Part shown: positions 46,583 through 55,956 of the stretch, in pieces
Layout: each line of letters starts with the position of its first letter
Position numbering within the stretch: position 1 is the first letter of the stretch
Translations under genes and position numbers: made by a program
Assembly: GCA_043101845.1 (NCBI GenBank)
Contig: JBICHN010000002.1
Location: forward strand, 1 to 64,000
Reading direction: 5' to 3'
Length of the DNA: 64,000 nucleotides
From: JBICHN01 sp043101845
Lineage (GTDB): Bacteria; Planctomycetota; Phycisphaerae; Phycisphaerales; UBA5793
The notes under the pieces: generated by a model
What the model was told of the DNA's origin: nothing
Databases searched by the model: none
Seen by the model: only the letters and a program-made list of their open reading frames with translations

Positions 46583-46618
46583 CCGCCCGCGACATGCATC
46601 GCGGGCGGTCGTCGTTTT
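46583..46618. terminator. Bidirectional terminator between tRNA-Leu and dacB
   Basis: A 10 bp perfect stem (46583-46592 with 46599-46608, loop CATGCA) is flanked by GAAAACG on one side and CGTTTTC on the other, giving a T-run in each direction. It serves tRNA-Leu on the plus strand and dacB on the minus strand. Confidence 0.85.
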
Positions 46619-46641
46619 CCGGGAGGGTCAATGGAGTTTGT

Positions 46642-48162
46642 CTATCCGCCGAGTCGGTCGCCGGCCTCGTCCGAGGACTCGGTGAGCAGTACGCCCGGCG
46701 ACTCGATGAGGTGGCGTTCGATCCGCTTGACGATCTGCTCCTGCAGCTTTTTCGCCTCGCGGATCGGAACCGAAGACGGGATGTCATTCACGAGGACTGA
46801 GAACGCGGCCATGCGTCCGTTCGTCGCGCGGACATAGCCGGAGAGGCAGGATACGCCGTTGATGTATCCACTCTTGCCGAGGACCTCGCCCTCGATTTCG
46901 ATGTCGCCGAAGCGGCGGCGGAGCGTGCCCGACTCTCCCCCGACCGCGAGCGAGTCGAGGTAGACCGAGGCGAGATCCGGACGGTCGTTCATGAACGCGA
47001 GCCATGCGGTCATCACGCGTGGGGAGACGCGGTTCTCGCGGCTGAGGCCGGATCCGTCCGAAATCTGCGTCTGCGTGGCGAGCCCCGGTCCGAGGTGCTT
47101 GCTGAGGAGCGTGCGGATCACGGCGCCGCCGTTCCGCCAGCCCCCGGGTTGTCCCGTCACTTCGCGGCCGAGTCGTTTGAGCAGCGCTTCGGCGTACAGG
47201 TTCTCGCTGTCTCGATTACAACGCAGGACGAGCGTCGACATCGGCGTCCGAATCGGGCGGCCCACCACGGCGCCCGGCGCGACGGGATCGTCCACATGCG
47301 CGGACCGCGCTTCCCCGACCTTGATGTTCCGGCGTTTGAGACGGTCGGAGAACCACCGCGCAAAGAGTTCCGCCGGATCATGAACCGTGACGAGCGCCTT
47401 CTGTGGAATGCGGACTGATCCAAAGAGAGAGAATTCATTCGCGGTGGGTGGTCGGCTGATCCAGAGCGAGTTCTGTCCACCCTTGGGACCGATCGTCCTC
47501 GCACGATTCTCGACGCTCACCCACCGGCGCACATCAGGCTCGATGGTGTAGTTCGGCGAGTGTCCGATGGTCGACGCCGGGTGGGCGTAGAACGCGACAA
47601 TGTTCCCGTGCACATTGAAACCGGCCACTTCGGCGCAATACGCCGCGTTCAACTGGTCGGCCGGCCAGTTTGGGTGGAAGCGTGCTTCGTCAAAGATGCG
47701 GTCATCCACGACGAGCGTGTCGATCGAATCGATGCCCTCGGCGCGAAGGTCTTCGATCCACAGGTCGAAGAGCGACTCGATCGAGACGCCCATTTCCTCG
47801 AGCAGCTCCGGGTCGGCGAGCGCCGGGTCGCCCGTTCCGACGATCGTGAGGCGCGACCCGTCCCAGCGCATCGTGGTTTCGAAGGACGCGTCGGGCCCGA
47901 GAACGAGAAGAGCGGCGCCGGTGGTGATGAGCTTGAGGTTGCTTGCGGGGAGCATCATGCGCTCCGCATCCCCTTCGGCGAGGATGGCGCCCGTATCAAG
48001 ATCGACGATGTGGTAGGCGACCGAAGAGGATCCGAGCGCCGCGTTCCCGACGAGCGCCTCGATATCGCGGTAGGCCTGCTGCGCCGTCGCCGCGGTAACG
48101 GCGACAACAGCGAGAAGCACGGTGATCGCAGAGACTGCTGAACGGCTCGCGCAAGACCGCAT
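46642..48162 (-). CDS. dacB: D-alanyl-D-alanine carboxypeptidase/endopeptidase (PBP4, S13)
   Basis: 506 residues with a signal peptide to about 27. The serine active site SNLK is at 74-77; SDGSGLSREN provides the second motif, and the third is KSG (about 432) instead of the usual KTG. The large S13 insertion between the motifs is present. It trims or cleaves peptidoglycan in the periplasm, relevant as planctomycetes are now accepted to have peptidoglycan. GGAG precedes the ATG. Confidence 0.94.
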   Translation of the reverse strand: MRSCASRSAVSAITVLLAVVAVTAATAQQAYRDIEALVGNAALGSSSVAYHIVDLDTGAILAEGDAERMMLPASNLKLITTGAALLVLGPDASFETTMRWDGSRLTIVGTGDPALADPELLEEMGVSIESLFDLWIEDLRAEGIDSIDTLVVDDRIFDEARFHPNWPADQLNAAYCAEVAGFNVHGNIVAFYAHPASTIGHSPNYTIEPDVRRWVSVENRARTIGPKGGQNSLWISRPPTANEFSLFGSVRIPQKALVTVHDPAELFARWFSDRLKRRNIKVGEARSAHVDDPVAPGAVVGRPIRTPMSTLVLRCNRDSENLYAEALLKRLGREVTGQPGGWRNGGAVIRTLLSKHLGPGLATQTQISDGSGLSRENRVSPRVMTAWLAFMNDRPDLASVYLDSLAVGGESGTLRRRFGDIEIEGEVLGKSGYINGVSCLSGYVRATNGRMAAFSVLVNDIPSSVPIREAKKLQEQIVKRIERHLIESPGVLLTESSDEAGDRLGG

Positions 48163-48329
48163 TCATTGCACTCCAGATGATTGCCGAAAGAGCGTTGACC
48201 CCGATGCATGACGCTCGCGGGGCGAACGCCAACCATCCTATCGGCGCGCCGCCCGCCCCGGCTTTCCTATCGGTGTACATTCGAATCCTGGACGACACGC
48301 CAGCGCCGGACGACTGGCGCGACCCGAAC

Positions 48330-49187
48330 TCAACGCTCCCAATACGCCCAGCGACGCTTTGACTTGAGCGTCAGACGATGTCCGTCGAACCCCTGATATT
48401 GCACCAGGATGTGGAGCCATTCCGGTCCTCCGTCGGCTGCGAACCAGTACTCGCTGGTTGAGCCGCCGGCCCATTCGACCCGAAGGCAATGCGAATCAAT
48501 CGGTCCGAGGGCCGTCTCGACGGGCTCGCGGGTGATGTATCGCACTGTCGCCTCAGCGGGACGCATTGAGGTCGCTCGAGTGCTCGTCTGCTCAGGCAGG
48601 AGCCGAAATGATTGCGTCGCTCCCGGTCCCTCTTCGAACGGAAAGTCCCGCAGGGTAAGGGTCAACGCGTCGTAGAACTGAAAGTCGGGGGGAGTGGTAT
48701 AACCGATCGACGCGTGCCCGTCGCCCGGGAAATACACGAACGCGTCCCCGATGAGTTCTCGTTCCAGAACTACGAAATTTTTGAATGTCGCGCCGCAATC
48801 CTCCTGTGACGACATCGAGAGTTTGAACGGCTCGAGCGAGTCTCGTTCGACGAAGACGGTCGTGAGGTACTTGTAGTCGTAGTTCTCGGTCGGCGCGACC
48901 TCGCGGAGATTGTGCTTGAACACGGGGAACGCGCGGTCCGATCGATAGTTTTCGGCCTTCGTGGTCGTCTCCGAATCCATGTGCTGCGCATTCGTAATGA
49001 GCACCGCTTCGTAGGTTCGTTCGACGCCGTAGATGGGACGCGTCGCGTCGTACACGGCGTATTCGGCGCGACCATCGTCCCACACGGCGTTCGACTTCCA
49101 CGACGGGTCGTGTGCGTACGGACGCGCGACCTCTGCAGTCGCGATGGATGTGGACGCGAGCATGATGGCGATGGGCGCAAATCGCAT
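48330..49187 (-). CDS. Secreted protein of unknown function
   Basis: 285 residues with a signal peptide to about 18. It is beta-rich, with AEYAVYDATRPIYGVERTYEAVL near the start, which resembles the opening of DUF3108-like periplasmic proteins, and EYWFAADGGPEWLHILVQYQ near the end. No named domain is recognised with confidence. GGAG precedes the ATG. It is on the same strand as dacB, 168 bp upstream, and divergent from the tRNA-binding gene. Confidence 0.75.
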   Translation of the reverse strand: MRFAPIAIMLASTSIATAEVARPYAHDPSWKSNAVWDDGRAEYAVYDATRPIYGVERTYEAVLITNAQHMDSETTTKAENYRSDRAFPVFKHNLREVAPTENYDYKYLTTVFVERDSLEPFKLSMSSQEDCGATFKNFVVLERELIGDAFVYFPGDGHASIGYTTPPDFQFYDALTLTLRDFPFEEGPGATQSFRLLPEQTSTRATSMRPAEATVRYITREPVETALGPIDSHCLRVEWAGGSTSEYWFAADGGPEWLHILVQYQGFDGHRLTLKSKRRWAYWER

Positions 49188-49323
49188 GAGAAGGCTCCGA
49201 CACCGATAGGGTTCGAGGGGCGCCGAATCCTAGCGAGGCCCCCGGGAGGTCAGCCGCTATCATCGACGCGCGCCGGCGGTGGATCGGCCCGAGCGAATCG
49301 AGTCTGAAATGGAGCGTGATCGG

Positions 49324-49686
49324 ATGGCGTTCAAGGATCCCATTACTTACGACGACTTCGCGAAGATCGATCTCCGCGTCGCGACGATCAAAGCGGCCGA
49401 GCATCACCCGAACGCGGACCGGCTTCTCAAGATTCAACTCGATGACGGGACCGATGCGGGACGCCAGATCTGCGCCGGCATTCGTGGACACTACGAGCCT
49501 GAGGACCTGGTCGGAAAACAGATTGTGATCGTTGCGAACCTCGAGCCACGAAAAATTCGCGGTGAGATCAGTCAGGGCATGCTTCTCGCGGCGAGCGAGA
49601 CTTCAGGTGGCGGCGATGACGCTGAGAAGAGAGTCATCGTGCTTGGTTTGCATGGCGAGGTGACGCCGGGATCGTCAATCAGTTGA
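49324..49686 (+). CDS. tRNA-binding OB-fold protein (MetG C-terminal / CsaA-like)
   Basis: 120 residues from the ATG at 49324, chosen because GGAG lies 9 nt upstream; a longer frame to 49279 exists. ITYDDFAKIDLRVATIKAAE, NADRLLKIQLD, GRQICAGIRGHYEPEDLVGKQIVIVANLEPRKI and SQGMLLAA are the EMAP/Trbp111 signature. The same domain ends methionyl-tRNA synthetases; here it stands alone, as Arc1p/Trbp111-like proteins do. It binds tRNA structurally. The stop overlaps the convergent MauE gene by 12 bp. Confidence 0.92.
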   Translation: MAFKDPITYDDFAKIDLRVATIKAAEHHPNADRLLKIQLDDGTDAGRQICAGIRGHYEPEDLVGKQIVIVANLEPRKIRGEISQGMLLAASETSGGGDDAEKRVIVLGLHGEVTPGSSIS

Positions 49687-50256
49687 GGCGGGCGCGTCGT
49701 CGGACCCGCGGAACGCCCGACGAATGGCGTGATCGACACTGAAGGCGCCGCCACCCCAGGTCGCCGGAATGAGCGTGAGCCCGAAGAGCACGACATTCCG
49801 CGTGACGCTCTTCCATCCCACATCGGGCTCGAGCCACTCGCCGATGGTCGGGAAGCGCTCCTTGAGCTGTCCGCCGAAGCAGCTGCAGTCGCCGATTTCG
49901 AGTCCACGAAGAGGGATCGAAAGGATCGCCGCCGTGAATGCGGTGAGCAACAGGGCGATGAGCGTGCCGCCACCGCGTGTCATGGCGCCGAGCAGGACGG
50001 CCCCGCCGCCGATGAGTTCGAGCCACGGCACGAAGAAAGTCGTGAAGACGACGAAGTCAGGGTGAACCACGCGGAACTTCAGGACGGCGGTCGCGAACCC
50101 GGTCGGGTCGCCGAAGTTCTCAATGAAACCAAGCTTCGCGGCGCCGCTGAACACGAAGATGGCGCCGACGAGGATCCGGACCAGAAGCACGACGAGCGAA
50201 CCGCCGACTCCCCCGGGCTCTCGCACTCCGCCACAGACAACCTTCGAATCGCCCAT
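49675..50256 (-). CDS. MauE/DoxX-like redox membrane protein
   Basis: 193 residues from the ATG at 50256 (GGGAGGG upstream). Four to five membrane helices with FSGAAKLGFIENFGDP and PWLELIGGGAVLLG, the MauE/DoxX core, and CSCFGGQL in a cytoplasmic or periplasmic loop, where the Cys pair is typical of MauE-type proteins that pass reducing equivalents. It starts 2 bp after the rhodanese stop. With rhodanese and DUF1573 it forms a three-gene unit for envelope sulfur or thiol chemistry; that is inference. Confidence 0.87.
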   Translation of the reverse strand: MGDSKVVCGGVREPGGVGGSLVVLLVRILVGAIFVFSGAAKLGFIENFGDPTGFATAVLKFRVVHPDFVVFTTFFVPWLELIGGGAVLLGAMTRGGGTLIALLLTAFTAAILSIPLRGLEIGDCSCFGGQLKERFPTIGEWLEPDVGWKSVTRNVVLFGLTLIPATWGGGAFSVDHAIRRAFRGSDDAPASTD

Positions 50257-50258
50257 GA

Positions 50259-50936
50259 TCAGCCGCCCTCCCCGAATGGATCCGGGCCCACTTCCACGGG
50301 GTAGCCAGCATCGCGCCACGCCGGGAATCCCTCAGTCATGATGTGGAGCGTGCGGTCGGGGAACCCGATGCTGATGAGCAGATCGCGGACGAGATGCGAC
50401 GCGTCGCAGTCGCCGCCGGGGCAATAGATGACCTTGTGACGATCGTCGGGCTGGAGGATGCCGCTGTTCAAATGCGGCGGAATCGATCCGCCCTGCAGAC
50501 TCGTCGGGGGAATGTGAAACGCGCCGGGAATGTGACCTTCGACATAGGGCTCAAGCAATCGGGCGTCGATGAAGTCAGCCATACCGGCGTCATAGAGCGC
50601 CTTCGCTTCACGAAGCGAGACCTCCTCGCCCAATGACCCGAAGTCCACCGGCGGTTCGACCTCGTGCTGGACGGCGGGAGCCGGGTCGCCCGGCTCGTCG
50701 TCGACCGCCAGGGGCGTCTCGCCCTGGGACGCGTCAGCAGGATCAGGCGCCACTTCGGCCGCGTGGTCTTCAATGACCGGCGCGTCAACCGCCGCGGCGT
50801 CGTTGCGGACATGGCGCGCGACCGTCTTGTCGATGACCGTGCGCTTCGCGTCGTCGAACACGGAAAGATGAGCCCAGCCGGCGAGACCGGCCAGGCCCGT
50901 CAGAATCAGAAGTTGAAGAACAACGAAACAGCGCAT
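50259..50936 (-). CDS. Membrane-anchored rhodanese-domain protein
   Basis: 225 residues. An N-terminal helix (about 5-25), a long acidic linker (45-100) and a rhodanese domain (105-215). The active loop is CPGGDC with Cys172 and Cys177; a second Cys in a rhodanese loop is uncommon. HIPGAFHIP and EGFPAWRDAGYPVEV are standard rhodanese signatures. It transfers sulfane sulfur or acts as a periplasmic thiol carrier. It lies between DUF1573 and MauE on one transcript. Confidence 0.9.
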   Translation of the reverse strand: MRCFVVLQLLILTGLAGLAGWAHLSVFDDAKRTVIDKTVARHVRNDAAAVDAPVIEDHAAEVAPDPADASQGETPLAVDDEPGDPAPAVQHEVEPPVDFGSLGEEVSLREAKALYDAGMADFIDARLLEPYVEGHIPGAFHIPPTSLQGGSIPPHLNSGILQPDDRHKVIYCPGGDCDASHLVRDLLISIGFPDRTLHIMTEGFPAWRDAGYPVEVGPDPFGEGG

Positions 50937-50951
50937 AAGGCGTCTCGGCGA

Positions 50952-52157
50952 TCAGTGGTCGACCGGAACGCCACCGCCGGCGCCGTTCGTCTTCGTGCGC
51001 TGCTCGGGCGCGATCTGCGTCGGTTCGGGCGTACGGACATGGCCGAAGTAGGGAATCTTGATCTCCGGCTGATCCTCGAGATCGGTGGTGATCACGATGA
51101 GGCCGCGGAATGTTCCCGGCTCGGCCGGAACGCGTCCGGAGAGCACGATTTCGTGGGTCGGCTCGCCGCCGGGCGTTTCGATCGCCTGATGAGCCACATC
51201 CATCTCCACGGGCTGGCCGAACTGCACCGGGCCATTCTCCACCACCGCGCTCAGGATCTTGAAGTTCGTCCCGGTGCGGCTCAGGAGACGGATCTGCCGC
51301 TTGAACTCGGTGTCCGGCAGCGGGGTGCCGAACGCGACGCGCTGAGGTCGCACATCGATCGGCCCGACGACATTGCCAGTAACCGAGAAGGTCACCGGGT
51401 AGTCGAGATCAGCGCCGTCGTCATCATTGATTACTGTGTTGAGCGTGATCTGGCGGGAGAACCATCCCATCGGCGCTTCGTCGTCGACCTCGAATCGAAG
51501 CTTGATCGAATGCTCCGGCGTCCCGTCCTCGAGCGTCTGGTGCTCGACATTGACCACTTCGCCATTGAGGTTGCCGCCGAAGATCTCAAGCTTGCCGACC
51601 TCGACCTTGTTTCGATTCGAAACGAGGGTGGTTTCGGCTGAGCCACCATGACGGTAGATGATGTCACCGAGATTCAGGTTCGGCGTCTCGAGCCGGATGA
51701 CCGGCTCCACATCCGCAAGCACCTGGATCTTGCGAATCGGACTGACCACATCGTTTGAGGTAATCGTCACGACCTTGTTCTGGCTTCCGCGACGGCCGGT
51801 AGGGTCATACGAAACCTCGATCTGTCCCTCTTCGCCCGGGAGGTAGTCGCGCACGGTGAGTTGGGCCGCGGTGCAGCCGCAGCTCGCGTGAATGTCCTTG
51901 ATCGTGAGCATCCCCGTGCCGGTGTTCTTGAATTTGAACACATGGCGAACCTTGCGGATGTCCGAAATGCTCCCGAAGTCGAGCTTCTCCTCACCGAGTG
52001 AAAGAAGCGGACCGTCCACATATTCGCCCTCGCCGGACACCGGGCCGAGGATCGGCTGGGCCGAAGCGCCCGCGGGGGCGAGCGTAATGGCGGCGCCGGT
52101 CATGGCGACGGCGAACGAGGCGGTAAGACGATGAAGAAGTTGATGGCGAATCTTCAT
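50952..52157 (-). CDS. DUF1573 secreted protein
   Basis: 401 residues from the ATG at 52157 with a signal peptide to about 33. DUF1573 opens with LDFGSISDIRKVRHVFKFKNTG and has the family Cys pair in ASCGCTAAQL (Cys93, Cys95). It is followed by Ig-like beta repeats, including VQVLADVEP-type strands and FSVTGNVVGPI. The function is unknown, but CGC resembles a redox pair. It heads the operon with rhodanese and MauE, and the physical link suggests joint thiol work in the periplasm. Confidence 0.9.
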   Translation of the reverse strand: MKIRHQLLHRLTASFAVAMTGAAITLAPAGASAQPILGPVSGEGEYVDGPLLSLGEEKLDFGSISDIRKVRHVFKFKNTGTGMLTIKDIHASCGCTAAQLTVRDYLPGEEGQIEVSYDPTGRRGSQNKVVTITSNDVVSPIRKIQVLADVEPVIRLETPNLNLGDIIYRHGGSAETTLVSNRNKVEVGKLEIFGGNLNGEVVNVEHQTLEDGTPEHSIKLRFEVDDEAPMGWFSRQITLNTVINDDDGADLDYPVTFSVTGNVVGPIDVRPQRVAFGTPLPDTEFKRQIRLLSRTGTNFKILSAVVENGPVQFGQPVEMDVAHQAIETPGGEPTHEIVLSGRVPAEPGTFRGLIVITTDLEDQPEIKIPYFGHVRTPEPTQIAPEQRTKTNGAGGGVPVDH

Positions 52158-52418
52158 GATGCTGAGTCCTCGGTTTCCCCTGAATCTCCGAATCGACCGC
52201 ATGCCGGATACGAGCCGCGTCCTTTCCCCACAAGAAGGGGGTCCTGCGGCTTCCGGCGCCTCGCGGCCTGAGAGCTTTGAATGTATCCCACTCCGGGCTA
52301 TCAGACGCAGTACGCGGCGTCTGGTTCTGAATTCAAGGAGCCCCCGGTCGCTTTTTCCCGTTCTTCCTCCCCAATCTCCGTTCTACTCGGACCCAAACGG
52401 CCGAGGGCGATCGCGGCT

Positions 52419-52424
52419 TACAAT
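52419..52424 (+). promoter_or_regulatory. Candidate -10 element, leaderless kdtA mRNA
   Basis: TACAAT, close to consensus, lies only 5 nt before the GTG at 52430, so the transcript would start at the start codon. No Shine-Dalgarno is present. Confidence 0.4.
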
Positions 52425-52429
52425 CCGTC

Positions 52430-53725
52430 GTGACCGCGCTGATCGACCTGCTCTATCTCGCGCTCGGGTTGCTGCTGTCGCCCTTCTGGCTCACGCGGAT
52501 GGCGCTCAAGGGTAAGTTGCGAACCGACTGGCCCGGGCGGTTCGGTCGGGCCGGAATCGCGCCGCGTGAGGATGGCCGCCCCCGTCTTCTCATCCACGCG
52601 GTGAGCGTCGGCGAGGTGAATTCCGTCCGTCAGCTTGTCGAGCGGCTCGATCAGGAATTCGACATCGTGATCTCGGCGACGACGGACACGGGCTTCGCCC
52701 GGGCGACTGAGTTGTACGCCGGCTCCGCCACCGTCGTTCGATATCCCTTCGACTTCGCCTTTGCTGTGCGTCGATTTCTTAACGCGATCCGTCCGGACGC
52801 CGTGGCCCTCGTCGAGCTCGAAATCTGGCCGAATTTCACGGCCGAATGCCGGCGCCGGGACATCCCGGTCGTGGTCGTCAACGGGCGGTTGAGCGAACCG
52901 AGCTTTGAGGGGTACCGGCGGATTCGTCCATTCGTGCGCCCGACCTTTGAACGATTGCATACCGTCGCGGTGCAAAACGAACTATTCGCGGAGCGGTTTC
53001 GCCAGATGGGCGTTGACGCGGACCGCATCCGTGTGCTCGGAACTATGAAATGGGACACGGCGGAGATCGCCGACGATGTCGCCGGGGCCGACGACCTGGC
53101 GGCCGAGTTGGGGGTGGACCCTAGAAGGCCGGTGGTGGTCGCTGGCTCGACCGGGCCGGAGGAAGAAGCCCTCATCCATGACGCGACGCCGGCGGATGTT
53201 CAACTCATCATCGCGCCCCGCAAACCTGAGCGGTTCGATGAGGCCGCGGCGACGATGCCCGGATGCGTCCGACGCACGGACACCGCCAAGGGCGGAACGC
53301 CGCACTTTACCGAGGAGACTCGACCGACACGATTCCTCCTCGACACGATCGGGGAGTTGCGCAAGGCCTACGCGCTCGCGACCGTGGTCATCGTCGGACG
53401 CACATTCGTCGAACTGCACGGGAGCGACATGATCGAGCCGGTCGCGCTCGGGAAGGCGACGGTTGTCGGCCCGTCCGTGACGAACTTCGATACGGTCGTG
53501 AAGGCCCTGCTCGAGGGAGGTGGGCTCGTGCAGATCGAGCGCGAGGAGCTCGCCGCAACGATCCGGCGTCTTCTTGATGATGAGGCGGAGCGCCGTCAGC
53601 TCGCCGAGGCGGGACGGGCCGTCGTTCAGGCGAATCAGGGCGCGACCGAGCGGCACGCGGAACTCATTCGCGAAATCGTCCGCGAGCATCGCGCGACCGC
53701 GGCGACGCCCGCCCCCGTGGCGTGA
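52430..53725 (+). CDS. kdtA: 3-deoxy-D-manno-octulosonic acid (Kdo) transferase
   Basis: 431 residues, standard length. An N-terminal membrane helix (about 3-20), then the GT30 acceptor domain with HAVSVGEV (the Glu of SVGE is the catalytic base) and LVELEIWPNF, then the CMP-Kdo-binding domain ending FVELHGSDMIEPVALGKATVVGP. It adds Kdo to lipid A, so the organism probably makes LPS and has a true outer membrane. The GTG at 52430 has TACAAT 5 nt upstream, no Shine-Dalgarno. Confidence 0.95.
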   Translation: MTALIDLLYLALGLLLSPFWLTRMALKGKLRTDWPGRFGRAGIAPREDGRPRLLIHAVSVGEVNSVRQLVERLDQEFDIVISATTDTGFARATELYAGSATVVRYPFDFAFAVRRFLNAIRPDAVALVELEIWPNFTAECRRRDIPVVVVNGRLSEPSFEGYRRIRPFVRPTFERLHTVAVQNELFAERFRQMGVDADRIRVLGTMKWDTAEIADDVAGADDLAAELGVDPRRPVVVAGSTGPEEEALIHDATPADVQLIIAPRKPERFDEAAATMPGCVRRTDTAKGGTPHFTEETRPTRFLLDTIGELRKAYALATVVIVGRTFVELHGSDMIEPVALGKATVVGPSVTNFDTVVKALLEGGGLVQIEREELAATIRRLLDDEAERRQLAEAGRAVVQANQGATERHAELIREIVREHRATAATPAPVA

Positions 53726-53731
53726 ACAAGA

Positions 53732-53759
53732 AAGCGTCCCGCCGGACGGCGGGACGCTT
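53732..53759. terminator. Bidirectional terminator between kdtA and the secreted protein gene
   Basis: A 12 bp perfect inverted repeat (53732-53743 with 53748-53759, loop GGAC). The minus-strand side is followed by TCTTGTTC, a better T-tract than the plus side. Confidence 0.8.
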
Positions 53760-53791
53760 GAGGTCAAATATCGACGCATCCAGTCGAATGA

Positions 53792-54790
53792 TCAGAAGGT
53801 CTGCGTCACGAGATTCGAGACGCGGCAGGTGTTGAGTTCGACCGACTGAATCAGAACCTGTCGGCCCGCGGCGCCGCCGGGCACGAACGAGGTGAGCGTC
53901 GCGACGCCCGATCCGTCGGCGATCGCCGAGCCCGCGAGAGTCGCGTTGTCAATATCGACGACCGTCGCGCACCCGGGGATCGGGGTGGTTCCGCCCTGGA
54001 ATCCGTACCCGTAATAGATGCGCTCGCCCGGAGTCGCGTTCTGCGTTTCGAGCGTGTTCTGCGTTCCCGCCGTGCCGGGAACCGGCGGCAGCAGCGTGAG
54101 GTCGCCGCCGCCGGTGTCACCGAAGAAGACGACGCGATCAATGTACATCTCTTCGCTGCTCGAGTTCGAATCGAGTTCGATCTTCAGCGTGGCCGTAGCG
54201 AATCCGGTGAGATCGGCCGAGTAGGTGATCCAGGAGCCTTCAATGCCGAGATCGTCGATGTCCGAGCCTTCGGTGTTGAGCATGTCAATGTCGGTCGAAC
54301 CATCCGCGACGACCCAGATTCGTATGCGGTCTTCGATCTCCCAGCCGGTTTCGCGAATGAACGCGTCGAGTTCGACCGCGGCCGTCGCGAATCCGGTCAG
54401 GTCGACCTCGTCGAAGGTGACCGTCATGAGCCCGTCCGCGTCCTGGAACTGGTACCCGTTGTCGCCGTCGGTGTACGCGGTCACGGTGCCGGTGAAGTTT
54501 GTGACACCGACGAAGTCGCCGTCGGTCAGTCCGACATCATTCCGCGTGTTCGTGTAGAACGCGGTGTATCCCATCTCGCCGCCGACGGTGGCGTACTCGA
54601 CGAACGGCTCTCCCGGGTTGTTCACTAGCGGGTGATCGAGCAGGGGGTCGCCGAGATCGACATACTGAATGCCGTCGAATACGGGCGGTTCCTCGAAACT
54701 CGTCGAGGCGATCTCGGTCTGAGCGAAGGCGGCGGAGCCTACGAGGGCGGTGGCGGCCAGCGCCAACGAAGCGCGGTGACAGCGGTTCAT
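53792..54790 (-). CDS. Secreted protein ending in the shared C-terminal module
   Basis: 332 residues from the ATG at 54790, 8 nt after GGAGGA; an ATG at 54796 is also in frame. Signal peptide to about 23. The middle (about 24-230) is a PA14- or jelly-roll-like beta domain with VTFDEVDLTGFATAAVELDAF and MYIDRVVFFGD. The last 95 or so residues are the shared module in its most divergent form (NATPGERIYYGYGFQGG ... ADGSGVATLTSFVPGGAAGRQVLIQSVEL ... SNLVTQTF). Probably extracellular. Function unknown. Confidence 0.78.
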   Translation of the reverse strand: MNRCHRASLALAATALVGSAAFAQTEIASTSFEEPPVFDGIQYVDLGDPLLDHPLVNNPGEPFVEYATVGGEMGYTAFYTNTRNDVGLTDGDFVGVTNFTGTVTAYTDGDNGYQFQDADGLMTVTFDEVDLTGFATAAVELDAFIRETGWEIEDRIRIWVVADGSTDIDMLNTEGSDIDDLGIEGSWITYSADLTGFATATLKIELDSNSSSEEMYIDRVVFFGDTGGGDLTLLPPVPGTAGTQNTLETQNATPGERIYYGYGFQGGTTPIPGCATVVDIDNATLAGSAIADGSGVATLTSFVPGGAAGRQVLIQSVELNTCRVSNLVTQTF

Positions 54791-54894
54791 CTTCATTCTC
54801 CTCCGAATGGATCGAGTGTCGAGAGCCTTCGAACGGGGCGAATCTCATTCCCCCGCGACCGAACACCCTACACGAAAGTTCATTCAAACGCGAG

Positions 54895-55956
54895 ATGGAG
54901 TACGCAAAGTTCTCGGTAAGGATGAACCGACCTTGCCCGCCGCGCGGTCACGGTCAAGCGTCGGCCATACCCTTCGCCGTGCGGCTCGAATCACTTCAAC
55001 TTCCGCCGTTGCCCGAGCGTCCCGACGACGGGCACAAGGGGACCTTCGGCACGGTTCTCGTGATCGGTGGTCATGCGAGCGGGTCGAGTGTCATGATCGG
55101 AGCGCCGGCCATCGCGGCGACCGCCGCGTTCCGCGCCGGCGCCGGGCTCGTAAAGATCGCCGCCCCGAGCGCGGTCATCCAGTCCATCCTGACGATCGCC
55201 CCCAGCGCCACCGGTCTGGCGCTTCCGGCCGACGAGCGCGGCGACCTGGCGCCAAGCGCCGCCGCGTCGGTCATCGATGACGCGCGGGGGGATCAGGCGG
55301 TGTCATTCGCGATCGGCGTCGGCTGGGGTGTCGGCTCCGCCCAGCAGCAGATACTCATGCGCCAACTCGCGGACGATGAGTCGCCGATCACACTCGACGC
55401 TGACGGACTGAACAATCTCGCGCAAGCTCCGGACTTCGGACCCGATCTGCGCGCTCCGCTCATCCTCACCCCTCATCCGGGCGAGTATCGACGCCTGGCC
55501 GCGCCACTCTCGATCTCGCACGATCCCACCGATCCCGACCAGCGTGAAGAGGCGGCGCACGCGCTTGCGCAGCGACTGGGTTGCGTCGTCGTGTTGAAGA
55601 CGGCGGAGACCATCGTGAGCGATGGGCAGCGATGCTGGCGTTGCGCCGCGCGGAACTCCGCGATGGGGACCGCGGGAACCGGCGATGTGCTCACCGGAAT
55701 CATCTCGAGTCTTGTCGCGCAGTTCTGGAAACCGCAGCGGGGTCGGTTGGCGCCGGAGCAACAGGGAGGATTGTCGTTGTACGACTGCGCGCGTTGGGGC
55801 GTCGCGATTCATGCTCGCGCCGGTTGGTTGTGGCGCGAGCGGCACGGCGCCGCCGGGCTGACGGCCGCGTCACTCACCGATGAGATTCCAGGCGCCTTGA
55901 ACGAGGCGCGGGCGCTTGGCGAATCTCGCGCGACGCCGGACGGTGAAGAGTCATGA
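54895..55956 (+). CDS. nnrD: ADP-dependent NAD(P)H-hydrate dehydratase
   Basis: 353 residues; the true start may be later (ATG 54922 or GTG 54979), as no clear Shine-Dalgarno is present and family similarity begins near LPPLPERPDDGHKGTFG. GTFGTVLVIGGH, AGLVKIA, LTPHPGEYRRLA and GTAGTGDVLTGII are the ribokinase-like YjeF_C hallmarks. The enzyme repairs hydrated NAD(P)H using ADP. The usual N-terminal epimerase partner domain (YjeF_N/NnrE) is absent. The stop overlaps the bioD start by 4 nt. Confidence 0.9.
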   Translation: MEYAKFSVRMNRPCPPRGHGQASAIPFAVRLESLQLPPLPERPDDGHKGTFGTVLVIGGHASGSSVMIGAPAIAATAAFRAGAGLVKIAAPSAVIQSILTIAPSATGLALPADERGDLAPSAAASVIDDARGDQAVSFAIGVGWGVGSAQQQILMRQLADDESPITLDADGLNNLAQAPDFGPDLRAPLILTPHPGEYRRLAAPLSISHDPTDPDQREEAAHALAQRLGCVVVLKTAETIVSDGQRCWRCAARNSAMGTAGTGDVLTGIISSLVAQFWKPQRGRLAPEQQGGLSLYDCARWGVAIHARAGWLWRERHGAAGLTAASLTDEIPGALNEARALGESRATPDGEES

